The notes below the pieces were generated by a model. That model searched no databases. It saw nothing but the letters and a program-made list of their open reading frames with translations, and was not told the DNA's origin. A DNA stretch of 64,000 bases from Bradyrhizobium sp. SZCCT0148. GTDB lineage: Bacteria; Pseudomonadota; Alphaproteobacteria; Rhizobiales; Xanthobacteraceae. The stretch is from NCBI RefSeq assembly GCF_018129985.1, contig NZ_JAFCKT010000009.1, forward strand, positions 186,001 to 250,000. Reading direction: 5' to 3'. Every line of letters begins with the position of its first letter. Positions within the stretch are counted from its first letter, which is position 1. Made by a program: the position numbers and the translations under genes. This document shows positions 8,801 through 17,034 of this stretch, piece by piece.

Positions 8801-9943
8801 GTGACCATGTCGTCCAAAGAAGAACGCTTCCGAACCCGCGGCGACCTCGCCTGGGCGATCTCGGTCGGGGGCATCGGCGTCGTGCTGTTCACCGTGCTGC
8901 TCGCCTTCACCTGGTATTTCGCCGCCACCGTGCTGTTGATCTTCGCCGGCATGCTGCTTGGTCTGGGCCTCAACGCGCTCACCGGTGCGCTCGGCCGCCG
9001 GGTGCCCCTGCCGCATGCGGTGCGGCTCACGATCGTCTGCACTGCGCTCGCCCTGATGCTCGCGGGCATCGCCTATCTCGGCGGCGCCACCATCGCCGAT
9101 CAGGCTTCGCTGCTGAGCAAGACCATCAAATCGCAGATCGGAAACGTGAAATCCTTTTTGGACAGCCACGGCATCGACACCAGCTTCTTTGATTTCGGCA
9201 ACGGTGCGACCGATCCCTCGGCCAATATTCCGTCGGAGGCGGCGCCTGCACCGGCAGGGCCCTCGCGCGGTTCCTTGCCCAGCGCCGGCACGCTGGCGTC
9301 CAGCGGCGGCGCAATCGTGAGCCAGACCTTCAAGCTGCTACTCGGCACCATCCACGGTGTGGGCAACATCTTCATCGTGCTGTTCCTGGGCCTTGCCTTC
9401 GCCGCCCAGCCCCGCGTCTATCACGACGGCCTGCTGTATCTGGCGCCGGCGAGGCACCGCACCCGCGTCGCCCTCGTCATCGATCGCATCGGTGAAACCC
9501 TGGAGCGCTGGCTGATCGCGCAGATCATCGTCATGCTCGCGGTCGGCGTGGTGACCTGGATCGGGCTTGCCGTCATCGGCATCCCCGGCTCGTTCATCCT
9601 GGGAATCCAGGCCGGCCTGCTCGCCTTCATCCCGACCATCGGAGCCATCATCGCCGGCGTCGTCGTGGTGCTGGCGAGCCTCGCCTCAGGCTGGATACCG
9701 GCGCTATCGGCGTTTCTGCTCTTCATGGGCGTGCACGCCATGGAGAGCTACGTACTGACGCCGATCCTGCAGCGGCAGGCGCTGGACATCCCGCCAGCCA
9801 CGCTGTTCGCGTTCCAGATCGTGCTCGGCGTCGTGTTCGGCATCTGGGGCCTGGCGCTGGCGCTGCCGCTGCTTGCGATCGGCAAGGTCATGATCGACCA
9901 TTTCAAGACCTACGAGGCGCCGCCGCTGGCGGAGGCGGCCTGA
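8801..9943 (+). CDS. AI-2E family transporter (PerM/TqsA-like membrane protein)
   Basis: 380 aa with about seven to eight membrane segments. An N-terminal pair of helices is followed by a periplasmic loop (about residues 100-175, Pro/Ala rich) and a C-terminal bundle carrying the family motif FIPTIGAIIAGVVVVL and AMESYVLTPILQRQALDIPP. Members export autoinducer-2 or act as Na+/H+ antiporters; the function here is unknown. GTG at 8801 has AGGA 6 bases upstream; ATG at 8807 is an alternative. No partner genes. Confidence 0.9.
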   Translation: MTMSSKEERFRTRGDLAWAISVGGIGVVLFTVLLAFTWYFAATVLLIFAGMLLGLGLNALTGALGRRVPLPHAVRLTIVCTALALMLAGIAYLGGATIADQASLLSKTIKSQIGNVKSFLDSHGIDTSFFDFGNGATDPSANIPSEAAPAPAGPSRGSLPSAGTLASSGGAIVSQTFKLLLGTIHGVGNIFIVLFLGLAFAAQPRVYHDGLLYLAPARHRTRVALVIDRIGETLERWLIAQIIVMLAVGVVTWIGLAVIGIPGSFILGIQAGLLAFIPTIGAIIAGVVVVLASLASGWIPALSAFLLFMGVHAMESYVLTPILQRQALDIPPATLFAFQIVLGVVFGIWGLALALPLLAIGKVMIDHFKTYEAPPLAEAA

Positions 9944-9949
9944 ATCGGC

Positions 9950-10246
9950 TCAGGTCGTCAGCACGGTCTCGGTGTGCTCGACCTCCGGAGGCGAGGCGAA
10001 ATACTGGCCGACGAGGCCGCGCCATTCGGCAAAATTCTCGGAGCCGCGGAAATCGACGGTGTGGTTCTCCAGCGTCGCCCACTTCACCATCAGCCGGTAG
10101 CGCTGCGGCTTCTCGATCGATTTGTGCAGTTCGAAGCCGTGAAAGCCCCTGGAGCGGCCGAAAGCAGCCTTGGCCTTGGCGACAGCGGCCTCGAAGTCCT
10201 TCTCGCTGCCCGGCTTGACGTCGATTTGCGCGATCTCGGTGATCAT
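9950..10246 (-). CDS. Antibiotic biosynthesis monooxygenase (ABM) domain protein
   Basis: A 98-aa single-domain protein starting MITEIAQIDVKPGSEKDFEAAVAKA, the classic dimeric alpha/beta-barrel ABM fold, with FHGFELHKSIEKPQRYRLMVKW in the middle. Such proteins are cofactor-free monooxygenases or haem/small-molecule binding proteins; the sequence does not reveal the substrate. It is convergent with the AI-2E gene, 6 bp apart. Confidence 0.88.
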   Translation of the reverse strand: MITEIAQIDVKPGSEKDFEAAVAKAKAAFGRSRGFHGFELHKSIEKPQRYRLMVKWATLENHTVDFRGSENFAEWRGLVGQYFASPPEVEHTETVLTT

Positions 10247-10291
10247 CGGTTTCCACCTTTTGTTCGATGGGCGTGTCTAGCGCAGCGGACG

Positions 10292-10319
10292 GAAAAGAAA
10301 AAGGCGCCGAAACGGCGCC
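10292..10319 (-). terminator. Rho-independent terminator of the minus-strand gene at 10346-10585
   Basis: GGCGCCG at 10303-10309 pairs with CGGCGCC at 10313-10319 around an AAA loop; on the minus strand it runs into a T-rich tract (plus-strand A-run 10294-10302). Confidence 0.85.
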
Positions 10320-10345
10320 CTGCTCGGCCCGAAACTGCAGACCTC

Positions 10346-10585
10346 TCAGACCAGCAGCAGAACGGTGCCCGCCACGATGAGGGCGCAACCGGCGAACAGT
10401 GCGAGCGGCCAGTAGCTGCGGCGGCCCTGCGTGTAATGCCCCTGCGCACGGCGCTCGGAGATCAGCGCGCTCTCGTATTCGTCCGAGGTCGAGAACAGGC
10501 AGGCGAACCCGCTGCGTGCCGAGGCCGCAGCGGCTTCGAGCGACATCAGGGCAGCTTGCGGGTTCTGTCGACGGATCGATTCCAT
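10346..10585 (-). CDS. Small membrane-anchored hypothetical protein
   Basis: 79 aa with a soluble N-terminal half (MESIRRQNPQAALMSLEAAA) and one C-terminal transmembrane helix (WPLALFAGCALIVAGTVLLLV), i.e. a tail-anchored layout. No known domain. It has its own terminator 30-50 bp downstream, which supports it as a real gene. Confidence 0.65.
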   Translation of the reverse strand: MESIRRQNPQAALMSLEAAAASARSGFACLFSTSDEYESALISERRAQGHYTQGRRSYWPLALFAGCALIVAGTVLLLV

Positions 10586-10646
10586 GACCGCAATGGTAGG
10601 GATCGAATGGTAAACAGAGGATTACCGCGGCTGCTGCCCTTACGTC

Positions 10647-11861
10647 TCAGGCGGTGGCCGGCCGCGGCGTGCTGATGCGCGCAGCGCTCTGGCGGCGCCA
10701 GTTCTCCAGCGACAGCGGCAGCTCCTCCGCCGCCTCGACGCGGTTACGGCCGCCGCGCTTGGCCTGATAGAGCGCAGTGTCGGCGGATGCCAGCAGCACT
10801 TCGAGCTCGGTGCCGGCAGGACCACCGGCGACGCCGATGCTGACGGTGGTGTCGACCGGGCCTTCGTCGACCACGACGCCGGACGTCTCGAACGCCTCGC
10901 GCACGCGCTCGGCGACCAGCACACCCTCCTCCAGCGAACACGGCAGCAATGCTGCGAACTCCTCGCCGCCGATGCGCCCCGACATGTCGGTGATCCGCAG
11001 ATTGTTGACGACGATGGTGGAGAACAGCTTCAGCATCTCGTCGCCGGCGGGGTGGCCGAAGCGGTCGTTGATCGACTTGAAATGATCGATATCGAAGATC
11101 ATCACGGTGACGGGACGTCCGGCCTTGGCCTCGCGCTCGATCACGCGGCCGCAGGCTTCCGAGAAGCCGCGGCGGTTGAGCATGCCAGTCAGGGGATCGG
11201 TCGACGCGGCGGTGCGGTGCGCTGTCACGGTGCGCTCGGACACCAGCATGAAGATCACGAACACGGTGCCGACGGCGTAGAGGATCAGTTCGACCGCGAA
11301 TACCTTGACCCAGATGCTCTGAGCGAAGCCGGCATCGTGCGGACGCAGGAAGCTGCCGATCAGCACCGGCAGCATCAACACGCAACCGTGCATCACCGGC
11401 ATCACGATGGCAGGCCAGCGTCGTTGCAGGCTCTTGCGCCGTTCGGTCCAGAGTTCGCCGGCGGTCAGCGCCGCGTAGACCGAAACGATGCCGGCGCCCA
11501 CGATCATCCGCACCATGGATGCCTCGGGGTCGAGCAACATGACGGCGGCGACCCAGGCGAGCGCACCGAGCACAAGGCCCGGCCAGTTCGGCTTGCGGCC
11601 ATGGAAGACGCGCGCCGCATTCCACACCATGCCGCAGGCGACGAAGCCGACGGCGTTCAGCGCGAGGTAGAGATGCGGGCCCAGCCTGTCGCCGGCCGCG
11701 GTCCACAGCGCGACGGAGGCGGCACCGAGGAGATAGGCGGTGCCCCACCGTTTCAGTGCAGGGCTGTTCTCCTGCCTGCCGAAGAAAACCATCATGGCGC
11801 CGAGCAGTGCGGCGACCATGGTGGCGACCAAATAGAGCGTGATGCTATCGAGCGACATCAT
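10647..11861 (-). CDS. Membrane diguanylate cyclase (GGDEF)
   Basis: 404 aa. Residues 1-210 form about six membrane helices; the GGDEF domain begins at DPLTGMLNRRGF (about residue 222). The active-site motif is GGEEF at 298-302, and an inhibitory I-site RxxD (RITD, 289-292) sits exactly five residues before it, so product inhibition is expected. It should make cyclic-di-GMP from GTP in response to a signal sensed by the membrane part. The nearby exopolysaccharide cluster is a plausible downstream target, but that link is inference. Monocistronic. Confidence 0.95.
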   Translation of the reverse strand: MMSLDSITLYLVATMVAALLGAMMVFFGRQENSPALKRWGTAYLLGAASVALWTAAGDRLGPHLYLALNAVGFVACGMVWNAARVFHGRKPNWPGLVLGALAWVAAVMLLDPEASMVRMIVGAGIVSVYAALTAGELWTERRKSLQRRWPAIVMPVMHGCVLMLPVLIGSFLRPHDAGFAQSIWVKVFAVELILYAVGTVFVIFMLVSERTVTAHRTAASTDPLTGMLNRRGFSEACGRVIEREAKAGRPVTVMIFDIDHFKSINDRFGHPAGDEMLKLFSTIVVNNLRITDMSGRIGGEEFAALLPCSLEEGVLVAERVREAFETSGVVVDEGPVDTTVSIGVAGGPAGTELEVLLASADTALYQAKRGGRNRVEAAEELPLSLENWRRQSAARISTPRPATA

Positions 11862-12016
11862 GTCGGCCCCCTTAAGCCATAGCAGTTACGCGATCGGTAC
11901 ATCCGATTTGCGCGCCCTTCCAAAGGCGACGCTAAATCCGGCGGGTTCCATTCAGGTTTTCGAGGGCGCCCAAGTTTTCTGGAAACACGCCATCAATTTG
12001 CAGACAAACGAACAAC

Positions 12017-12045
12017 AAAAAGGGCGCTGAAATCAGCGCCCTTTT
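12017..12045 (-). terminator. Terminator downstream of rpsI
   Basis: A near-perfect hairpin with arms AAAAGGGCGCTGA and TCAGCGCCCTTTT around AA. The minus-strand transcript of rplM-rpsI reads into TTTTTGTT. It lies 45-73 bp beyond the rpsI stop. Confidence 0.88.
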
Positions 12046-12089
12046 GCATCTCATTGAAGCCGCTTTCGCGGCGAATGTGACCGAAGCGA

Positions 12090-12566
12090 TTAACGCTTCG
12101 AGAACTGGAAGGACCGGCGGGCCTTGGCCTTGCCGTACTTCTTGCGCTCGACCACGCGCGAGTCGCGGGTCAGGAAGCCGCCCTTCTTGAGCACGGTGCG
12201 CAGCTCCGGCTCGAAATAGGTGAGCGCCTTGGAGATGCCGTGACGCACAGCGCCGGCCTGGCCGGACAGGCCGCCTCCGGCAACCGTGCAGATCACGTCG
12301 TACTGGCCTGAGCGTGCAGCCACCGAGAACGGCTGCTCGATCATCATGCGCAGCACGGGACGGGCGAAATAGACCTCGACCTCGCGCGAGTTGACAGTGA
12401 CCTTGCCGGCGCCCGGCTTGATCCACACGCGGGCGACCGCGTCCTTGCGCTTGCCGGTGGCATAGGCGCGGTTGAACTTGTCGACCTTCTTCTCGTGCTT
12501 GGGCGCATCGGGCGACGCCGTCTTGAGCTGCGAGAGCTGGTCGAGCGACTGAATGGATTCGGCCAT
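12090..12566 (-). CDS. rpsI: 30S ribosomal protein S9
   Basis: 158 aa with an alphaproteobacterial N-terminal extension of about 30 residues, then RAYATGKRKDAVARVWIKPG, GGGLSGQAGAVRHGISKAL and the invariant C-terminus SFQFSKR whose basic tail reaches the ribosomal P site. It starts 1 bp after the rplM stop; the two form the universal rplM-rpsI operon with a terminator behind. Confidence 0.98.
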   Translation of the reverse strand: MAESIQSLDQLSQLKTASPDAPKHEKKVDKFNRAYATGKRKDAVARVWIKPGAGKVTVNSREVEVYFARPVLRMMIEQPFSVAARSGQYDVICTVAGGGLSGQAGAVRHGISKALTYFEPELRTVLKKGGFLTRDSRVVERKKYGKAKARRSFQFSKR

Positions 12567-12567
12567 G

Positions 12568-13032
12568 TTATGCGGCCCTCGTGTTCTTGCGGTTCAACTT
12601 GGCGATATCGATCTTCTCGGGCGTCTGGGCCTCGTGCGGATGATCGGCGCCGCCATAGACGCGGAGGTTGCCCATCTGGACGCGACCAAGCGGACCACGC
12701 GGGATCATGCGCTCGACGGCCTTCTCCAGCACGCGCTCGGGGTGCTTGCCCTCGAGGATCTGGCGCGCGGTGCGCTCCTTGATGTGGCCGACATAACCGG
12801 TGTGCTTGTAGTAGGTCTTCTGCTCGCGCTTGCGCCCGGTGAGGACCGCGTGCTGCGCGTTGATGATGATGACGTTGTCGCCGCAATCAACGTGGGGGGT
12901 GTAGGTCGGGAGGTGCTTGCCGCGCAGGCGCATGGCGACGATGGTGGCGAGGCGACCGACGACCAGACCCTTGGCGTCGATCAGCACCCACTTCTTCGTC
13001 ACCTCAGCCGGCTTTGCCGAAAAGGTTTTCAT
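12568..13032 (-). CDS. rplM: 50S ribosomal protein L13
   Basis: 154 aa from the ATG at 13032, giving the canonical start MKTFSAKPAEVTKKWVLIDA; the frame extends 13 codons upstream but those are not family-like. GDNVIIINAQHAVLTGRKREQKTYYKHTGY and GPLGRVQMGNLRVYGGADHPHEAQ are typical L13 segments. First gene of the rplM-rpsI operon; the promoter should lie in 13033-13190. Confidence 0.97.
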   Translation of the reverse strand: MKTFSAKPAEVTKKWVLIDAKGLVVGRLATIVAMRLRGKHLPTYTPHVDCGDNVIIINAQHAVLTGRKREQKTYYKHTGYVGHIKERTARQILEGKHPERVLEKAVERMIPRGPLGRVQMGNLRVYGGADHPHEAQTPEKIDIAKLNRKNTRAA

Positions 13033-13190
13033 GTCAGAGTTTCCGTGAACGGGGAGCATCGGCGCGAACACCGCACCGGACTGCGCGATTGTCTAGAGAA
13101 GAGACGCGCGGCGGTCAATGCCCGGCGACATGAATTAGCGAAGCAATATCAAAGTCTTAAAAATATGGTGCTATATTACCTGCAGAAAGC

Positions 13191-13619
13191 TCAAACGTTT
13201 GGAATGGAATAGGTCGAGGTGACATGGGCGATCGGATCGGGCGATGTGCCGGACAACAGCTTCACCTCCCCGACCGCCAGCCGCTTGCCGAGCTTGAGCA
13301 GCCGGGCCTCTGCCAGCACGTCCTGGCCGGGCTGGCCCTTGCGCAGGAAATTGATGTTGAGATTGGTGGTCACAGCGAGCCCGATCGGCCCGATCGCGGA
13401 CAACAGCACCACGTACATCGCGAAATCGGCCAGCGCCATCAGCGTCGGGCCGGATACGGTTCCACCGGGCCGCAGCATCTTCTCGCTGAAGCGCTGCCGC
13501 AACAGGCAGGTCTGGCCGTCCGCGCTTTCGATCGTGATGTCGTCGCCGCTGAACGCCTGGGGAAATTCGACGCGGAGGAACTGCTCGACATCCGCCACGC
13601 TCATTTTCGCTAACGCCAT
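13191..13619 (-). CDS. PaaI-family hotdog thioesterase
   Basis: About 142 aa, single hotdog domain. GGTVSGPTLMALADFAMYVVLLSAIG is the helix-containing core motif of PaaI/YbaW-like acyl-CoA thioesterases, followed by TTNLNINFLRKGQPGQDVLAEARLLKLGKR. It probably hydrolyses an acyl- or aryl-CoA. The ATG at 13619 is preferred over an in-frame GTG at 13631 on spacing to the upstream purine-rich stretch. It is divergent from a crotonase-family gene that also acts on CoA esters. Confidence 0.85.
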   Translation of the reverse strand: MALAKMSVADVEQFLRVEFPQAFSGDDITIESADGQTCLLRQRFSEKMLRPGGTVSGPTLMALADFAMYVVLLSAIGPIGLAVTTNLNINFLRKGQPGQDVLAEARLLKLGKRLAVGEVKLLSGTSPDPIAHVTSTYSIPNV

Positions 13620-13704
13620 GCTGTTCCCCACCCTCGCTTCACCTGCCCTGTTACATTAAGTTATCTGCGTCATTCAAATGCAATAATCCAACGGAAACGC
13701 TTCG

Positions 13705-14529
13705 ATGTCTGCCCAGGCCGCCCGCGCCCCCGCCCCGCAACCGCCGATCCTGCTGCGCGAGACCAAAGGCTCCATCGCGGTCCTGACGCTGAACCGGCCC
13801 GCTGCGCGCAACAGCCTGTCGGCAGCGATGATCGCCAGCCTGCATGCCGAGCTCAATGATATCGGCAGCGACAAGGCCGTCCGCGGCGTTGTGATCGCGG
13901 CCAACGGCCCGGCCTTCTCCGCCGGCCACGACATGAAGGAACTCACCGCTCGCCGCGCCGATCCCGACCGCGGCCGCGCCTTTTTCGCCGAGATGATGAC
14001 CGCCTGCAGCGCAATGATGCAAGCGATCGTGCACTTGCCCAAGCCCGTGGTGGCTGCCGTCCAGGGCATCGCGACCGCGGCCGGCTGCCAGCTCGTGGCA
14101 AGCTGCGATCTCGCCATCGCCTCAGAGGGCGCCAGATTCGCCACGCCGGGCGTCGACATCGGCCTGTTCTGCTCGACGCCGATGGTGGCGCTGTCGCGCA
14201 ACGTCCCGCGCAAGCAGGCCATGGAGATGCTTCTGACCGGCGAGCCCATCACGGCCGACCGCGCGCGCGAGATCGGGCTCGTCAACCGCGTGGTCCCCGC
14301 CGGCACAGAACTCGGCGCTGCAATCGGGCTCGCGCAGCAGGTCGCACTGAAATCCGCCTACACCGTCAAGCTCGGCAAGGAGGCCTTCTATCGCCAGGCC
14401 GAGATGAGCCTTGCGGAGGCCTATCGCTATGCCGCAGAGGTGATGACCGAGAACATGATGGCGCGCGACGCCGAGGAAGGCATCGGCGCCTTCATCGAAA
14501 AGCGTGCGCCGACATGGCGGGATGAGTGA
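13705..14529 (+). CDS. Enoyl-CoA hydratase/isomerase family protein, ECHDC3-like
   Basis: 274 aa crotonase fold: SIAVLTLNRPAARNSLS, the oxyanion-hole segment FSAGHDMKEL, and ATAAGCQLVASCDLAIASEGARF with ATPGVDIGLFCSTPMVAL. The GLFCSTP signature is that of the ECHDC3-type subgroup. Both catalytic glutamates of true hydratases seem replaced: Gln in AAGCQLV where GGGxELA is expected, and Gly in TPGV where PEV is expected. Hydratase activity is therefore doubtful; thioester binding is likely retained. Its stop overlaps the start of the downstream CoA-binding protein. Confidence 0.9.
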   Translation: MSAQAARAPAPQPPILLRETKGSIAVLTLNRPAARNSLSAAMIASLHAELNDIGSDKAVRGVVIAANGPAFSAGHDMKELTARRADPDRGRAFFAEMMTACSAMMQAIVHLPKPVVAAVQGIATAAGCQLVASCDLAIASEGARFATPGVDIGLFCSTPMVALSRNVPRKQAMEMLLTGEPITADRAREIGLVNRVVPAGTELGAAIGLAQQVALKSAYTVKLGKEAFYRQAEMSLAEAYRYAAEVMTENMMARDAEEGIGAFIEKRAPTWRDE

Positions 14530-15133
14530 CAACAAGAAAAGACGGCACATGAACCACGACGCCTATCCCGACAATTACATCCGCGGCATCCTCAACTCCG
14601 TGAAATCGATCGCGATGGTCGGCGCCTCGCCGGTCAACGTGCGGCCGAGCTATTTCGCGTTCAAATATCTGGCGCAGCGCGGCTACGACATGATTCCGGT
14701 CAATCCCGGCCATGTCGGCAAGGAGCTGCTCGGAAAGCCCTTCGTCGCCTCGCTCTCCGACATCAGCCGCCCCGTCGACATGATCGACATCTTTCGCAAC
14801 TCCAGCCACATCCTGCCTGTGGTCGAAGAGGCGCTCACGCTCGATCCGCTGCCGAAGGTGATCTGGATGCAACTTGGCGCGCGTGACGACGTAGCGGCAG
14901 CAAAAGCCGAGTCGGTTGGTATCAAGGTGGTGATGAACCGCTGTCCCAAGATCGAGTATGGCCGCCTGTCGTCCGAGATCTCCTGGATGGGCGTGAATTC
15001 GCGCACGCTCAGCTCCAAGCGCGCGCCGGCACCGACGCAAGGCATGCGGCTATCCCTCAATCGGATGAGTGTCGGCGGCGGCGACACCGCGGCCTCCGAC
15101 CGCGCCGCGAAAAACAAGAGCGAGCAAAGCTGA
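14522..15133 (+). CDS. CoA-binding protein (YccU-like)
   Basis: About 203 aa. A Rossmann-type CoA_binding domain: SVKSIAMVGASPVNVRPSYFAFKYL, YDMIPVNPGHVGKELLGKPFVASL, VDMIDIFRNSSHILPVVEEAL, VIWMQLGARDDVAAAKAESVGIKVVMNRCPKIEY. The C-terminal about 40 residues are low-complexity. The ATG at 14522 overlaps the previous stop (ATGAGTGA), suggesting translational coupling with the crotonase gene; ATG at 14549 is an alternative. The family binds CoA; its physiological role is unknown. Confidence 0.88.
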   Translation: MSDNKKRRHMNHDAYPDNYIRGILNSVKSIAMVGASPVNVRPSYFAFKYLAQRGYDMIPVNPGHVGKELLGKPFVASLSDISRPVDMIDIFRNSSHILPVVEEALTLDPLPKVIWMQLGARDDVAAAKAESVGIKVVMNRCPKIEYGRLSSEISWMGVNSRTLSSKRAPAPTQGMRLSLNRMSVGGGDTAASDRAAKNKSEQS

Positions 15134-15282
15134 CCCAATCGCGAAGGATTCGTTTCGCGATCGCGACAATGCGTAGCAAGATCATTCCCAAATGATCCTG
15201 ATGTGACGCGGCGCCTTGACGGCGGGCGCGGCGCCGATCAGCATGCCGCGCGATTTCAGGCCACAAGAACAGGACGCCCTCA

Positions 15283-16563
15283 ATGAGCGATCGCCTTCCG
15301 GGATTTGCAACCCTCGCCGTGCATGCCGGTGCACAGCCCGACCCCACCACCGGCGCGCGCGCGACACCGATTTATCAGACGACCTCGTTCGTGTTCAACG
15401 ACGCCGACCACGCCGCCTCGCTGTTCGGCCTGCAGGCATTCGGCAACATCTATACCCGCATCGGCAATCCCACCAACGCGGTGCTCGAAGAGCGCGTCGC
15501 AGCCCTCGAAGGCGGCACGGCGGCGCTGGCGGTGGCCTCGGGCCATGCCGCGCAGGTCGTGGTGTTGCAGCAATTGATGCAGCCAGGCGACGAGTTCATC
15601 GCGGCGCGAAAGCTCTATGGCGGCTCGATCAACCAGTTCACGCATGCGTTCAAGAGCTTCGGCTGGAACGTGGTGTGGGCCGACCCCGATGACATCTCGA
15701 GCTTCGAGCGCGCGGTGACGCCGCGCACCAAGGCCATCTTCATCGAGTCCATCGCCAATCCCGCCGGCAGCATCACCGACATCGAGGCAATCTCGACGGT
15801 GGCGCGCAAGGCTGGCGTGCCGCTGATCGTCGACAACACGCTGGCCTCGCCCTATCTGATCCGCCCGATCGACCACGGCGCCGACATCGTGGTGCACTCG
15901 CTGACGAAATTCCTCGGCGGCCACGGCAATTCGCTCGGCGGCATCATCGTCGATGCCGGCACCTTCGACTGGTCGACAGGCGGCAAATATCCGATGCTGT
16001 CGGAGCCGCGGCCGGAATACCACGGCATCCGCCTGCAGGAGACCTTCGGCAATTTCGCCTTCGCGATCGCCTGCCGCGTGCTGGGCTTGCGCGACCTCGG
16101 CCCCGCTCTGTCGCCATTCAACGCCTTCATGATCCTGACCGGCATCGAGACGCTGCCGCTGCGCATGCAGAAGCAGTGCGACAACGCGAAAGCGATCGCC
16201 GAATTCCTCGCCGGTCACCCGGCGGTGGCCTCTGTCAGCTATGCAGGCCTGCCGAGCGACAAGTACCATCAGCTCGCGCGCAAATACGCGCCGAAGGGCG
16301 CGGGCGCCGTGTTCACCTTCAGCCTGAAGGGCGGATACGACGCCGGCGTCAGCCTGGTGTCGAAGCTGCAGCTGTTCTCGCATCTGGCCAATGTCGGCGA
16401 CACCCGCTCGCTGGTGATCCACCCGGCCTCGACCACGCACAGCCAGCTCGACGACGCCGCCAAGATCAAGTCAGGCGCCGGCCCCGACGTGGTGCGGCTC
16501 TCGATCGGCATCGAGGACAAGGAAGACCTGATCGCGGATCTGGAACAGGCGCTGGGCGCGTAG
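15283..16563 (+). CDS. metY: O-acetylhomoserine sulfhydrylase (PLP-dependent, MetY type)
   Basis: 426 aa, the length of O-acetylhomoserine aminocarboxypropyltransferases (shorter Met/Cys enzymes are ~390 aa). Start MSDRLPGFATLAVHAGAQPDP; YTRIGNPTNAVLEERVAALEGG; PLP lysine K209 in VVHSLTKFLGGHGNSLGG; HPASTTHSQL near the C-terminus. It makes homocysteine from O-acetylhomoserine and sulfide for methionine synthesis. I looked in the 150-bp leader for an alphaproteobacterial SAM-II riboswitch and could not match the consensus, although the leader has a strong GGCGCC-arm hairpin. A GC hairpin without T-run follows at 16574-16600. Confidence 0.92.
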   Translation: MSDRLPGFATLAVHAGAQPDPTTGARATPIYQTTSFVFNDADHAASLFGLQAFGNIYTRIGNPTNAVLEERVAALEGGTAALAVASGHAAQVVVLQQLMQPGDEFIAARKLYGGSINQFTHAFKSFGWNVVWADPDDISSFERAVTPRTKAIFIESIANPAGSITDIEAISTVARKAGVPLIVDNTLASPYLIRPIDHGADIVVHSLTKFLGGHGNSLGGIIVDAGTFDWSTGGKYPMLSEPRPEYHGIRLQETFGNFAFAIACRVLGLRDLGPALSPFNAFMILTGIETLPLRMQKQCDNAKAIAEFLAGHPAVASVSYAGLPSDKYHQLARKYAPKGAGAVFTFSLKGGYDAGVSLVSKLQLFSHLANVGDTRSLVIHPASTTHSQLDDAAKIKSGAGPDVVRLSIGIEDKEDLIADLEQALGA

Positions 16564-16684
16564 CCGTTGTCATCCGGGGCGGCGCGCAAAGTCGCCCCGG
16601 AGACAGCGCCGCCAGTTAACAGTCGTTAACCATATCTGCCCCATACATCGTCCTTGGATCGCCCCTTTTGATTCGGAGCCGACG

Positions 16685-17029
16685 ATGTTGCGCTGGACGG
16701 TGCCTGCCCTTGCGGTGATGTTGACGGTCTCAGCCGCCGTTGCCGCCGATCTGCCGGCCACGCCGAAGCGGCGGGCCGCCGCGCCTCCGCAGGAGCCGCC
16801 GCAGGTCTATGTCGATACCGATCCGGATGCGCTGATTTCGCCGGCTTATGGCGTCGGCAGCTACATCCGCAACCTGCCGGGCACGCCGCTGCTGCCGGGT
16901 TCCCACACGCTGCCCGGCTATTACGGCCGCCCCTGGGACTACGACTATCAGGGTTCGTATTACGGCGGAAAGCAGGTCGACTATTTCTGGCGGCTGCCCT
17001 ACTCGTGCGGCATCTACGGCTATTGCTGA
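16685..17029 (+). CDS. Exported Tyr/Gly/Pro-rich hypothetical protein
   Basis: 114 aa with signal peptide (MLRWTVPALAVMLTVSAAVAADLP) and a mature part rich in Tyr, Gly and Pro (YYGRPWDYDYQGSYYGGKQVDYFW), ending in CGIYGYC with two Cys. It resembles small periplasmic or envelope proteins of Bradyrhizobium; no function known. Convergent with ctaA, 5 bp apart. Confidence 0.75.
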   Translation: MLRWTVPALAVMLTVSAAVAADLPATPKRRAAAPPQEPPQVYVDTDPDALISPAYGVGSYIRNLPGTPLLPGSHTLPGYYGRPWDYDYQGSYYGGKQVDYFWRLPYSCGIYGYC

Positions 17030-17034
17030 TCTGA

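Noticed and set aside
15134..15282. SAM-II riboswitch in front of the O-acetylhomoserine sulfhydrylase gene
   Set aside because: Context fits, but the conserved core (CUUGCxGCCACGU...GCUAAA pattern) could not be matched. The strong GGCGCC hairpin alone is not enough. A covariance-model search would decide.
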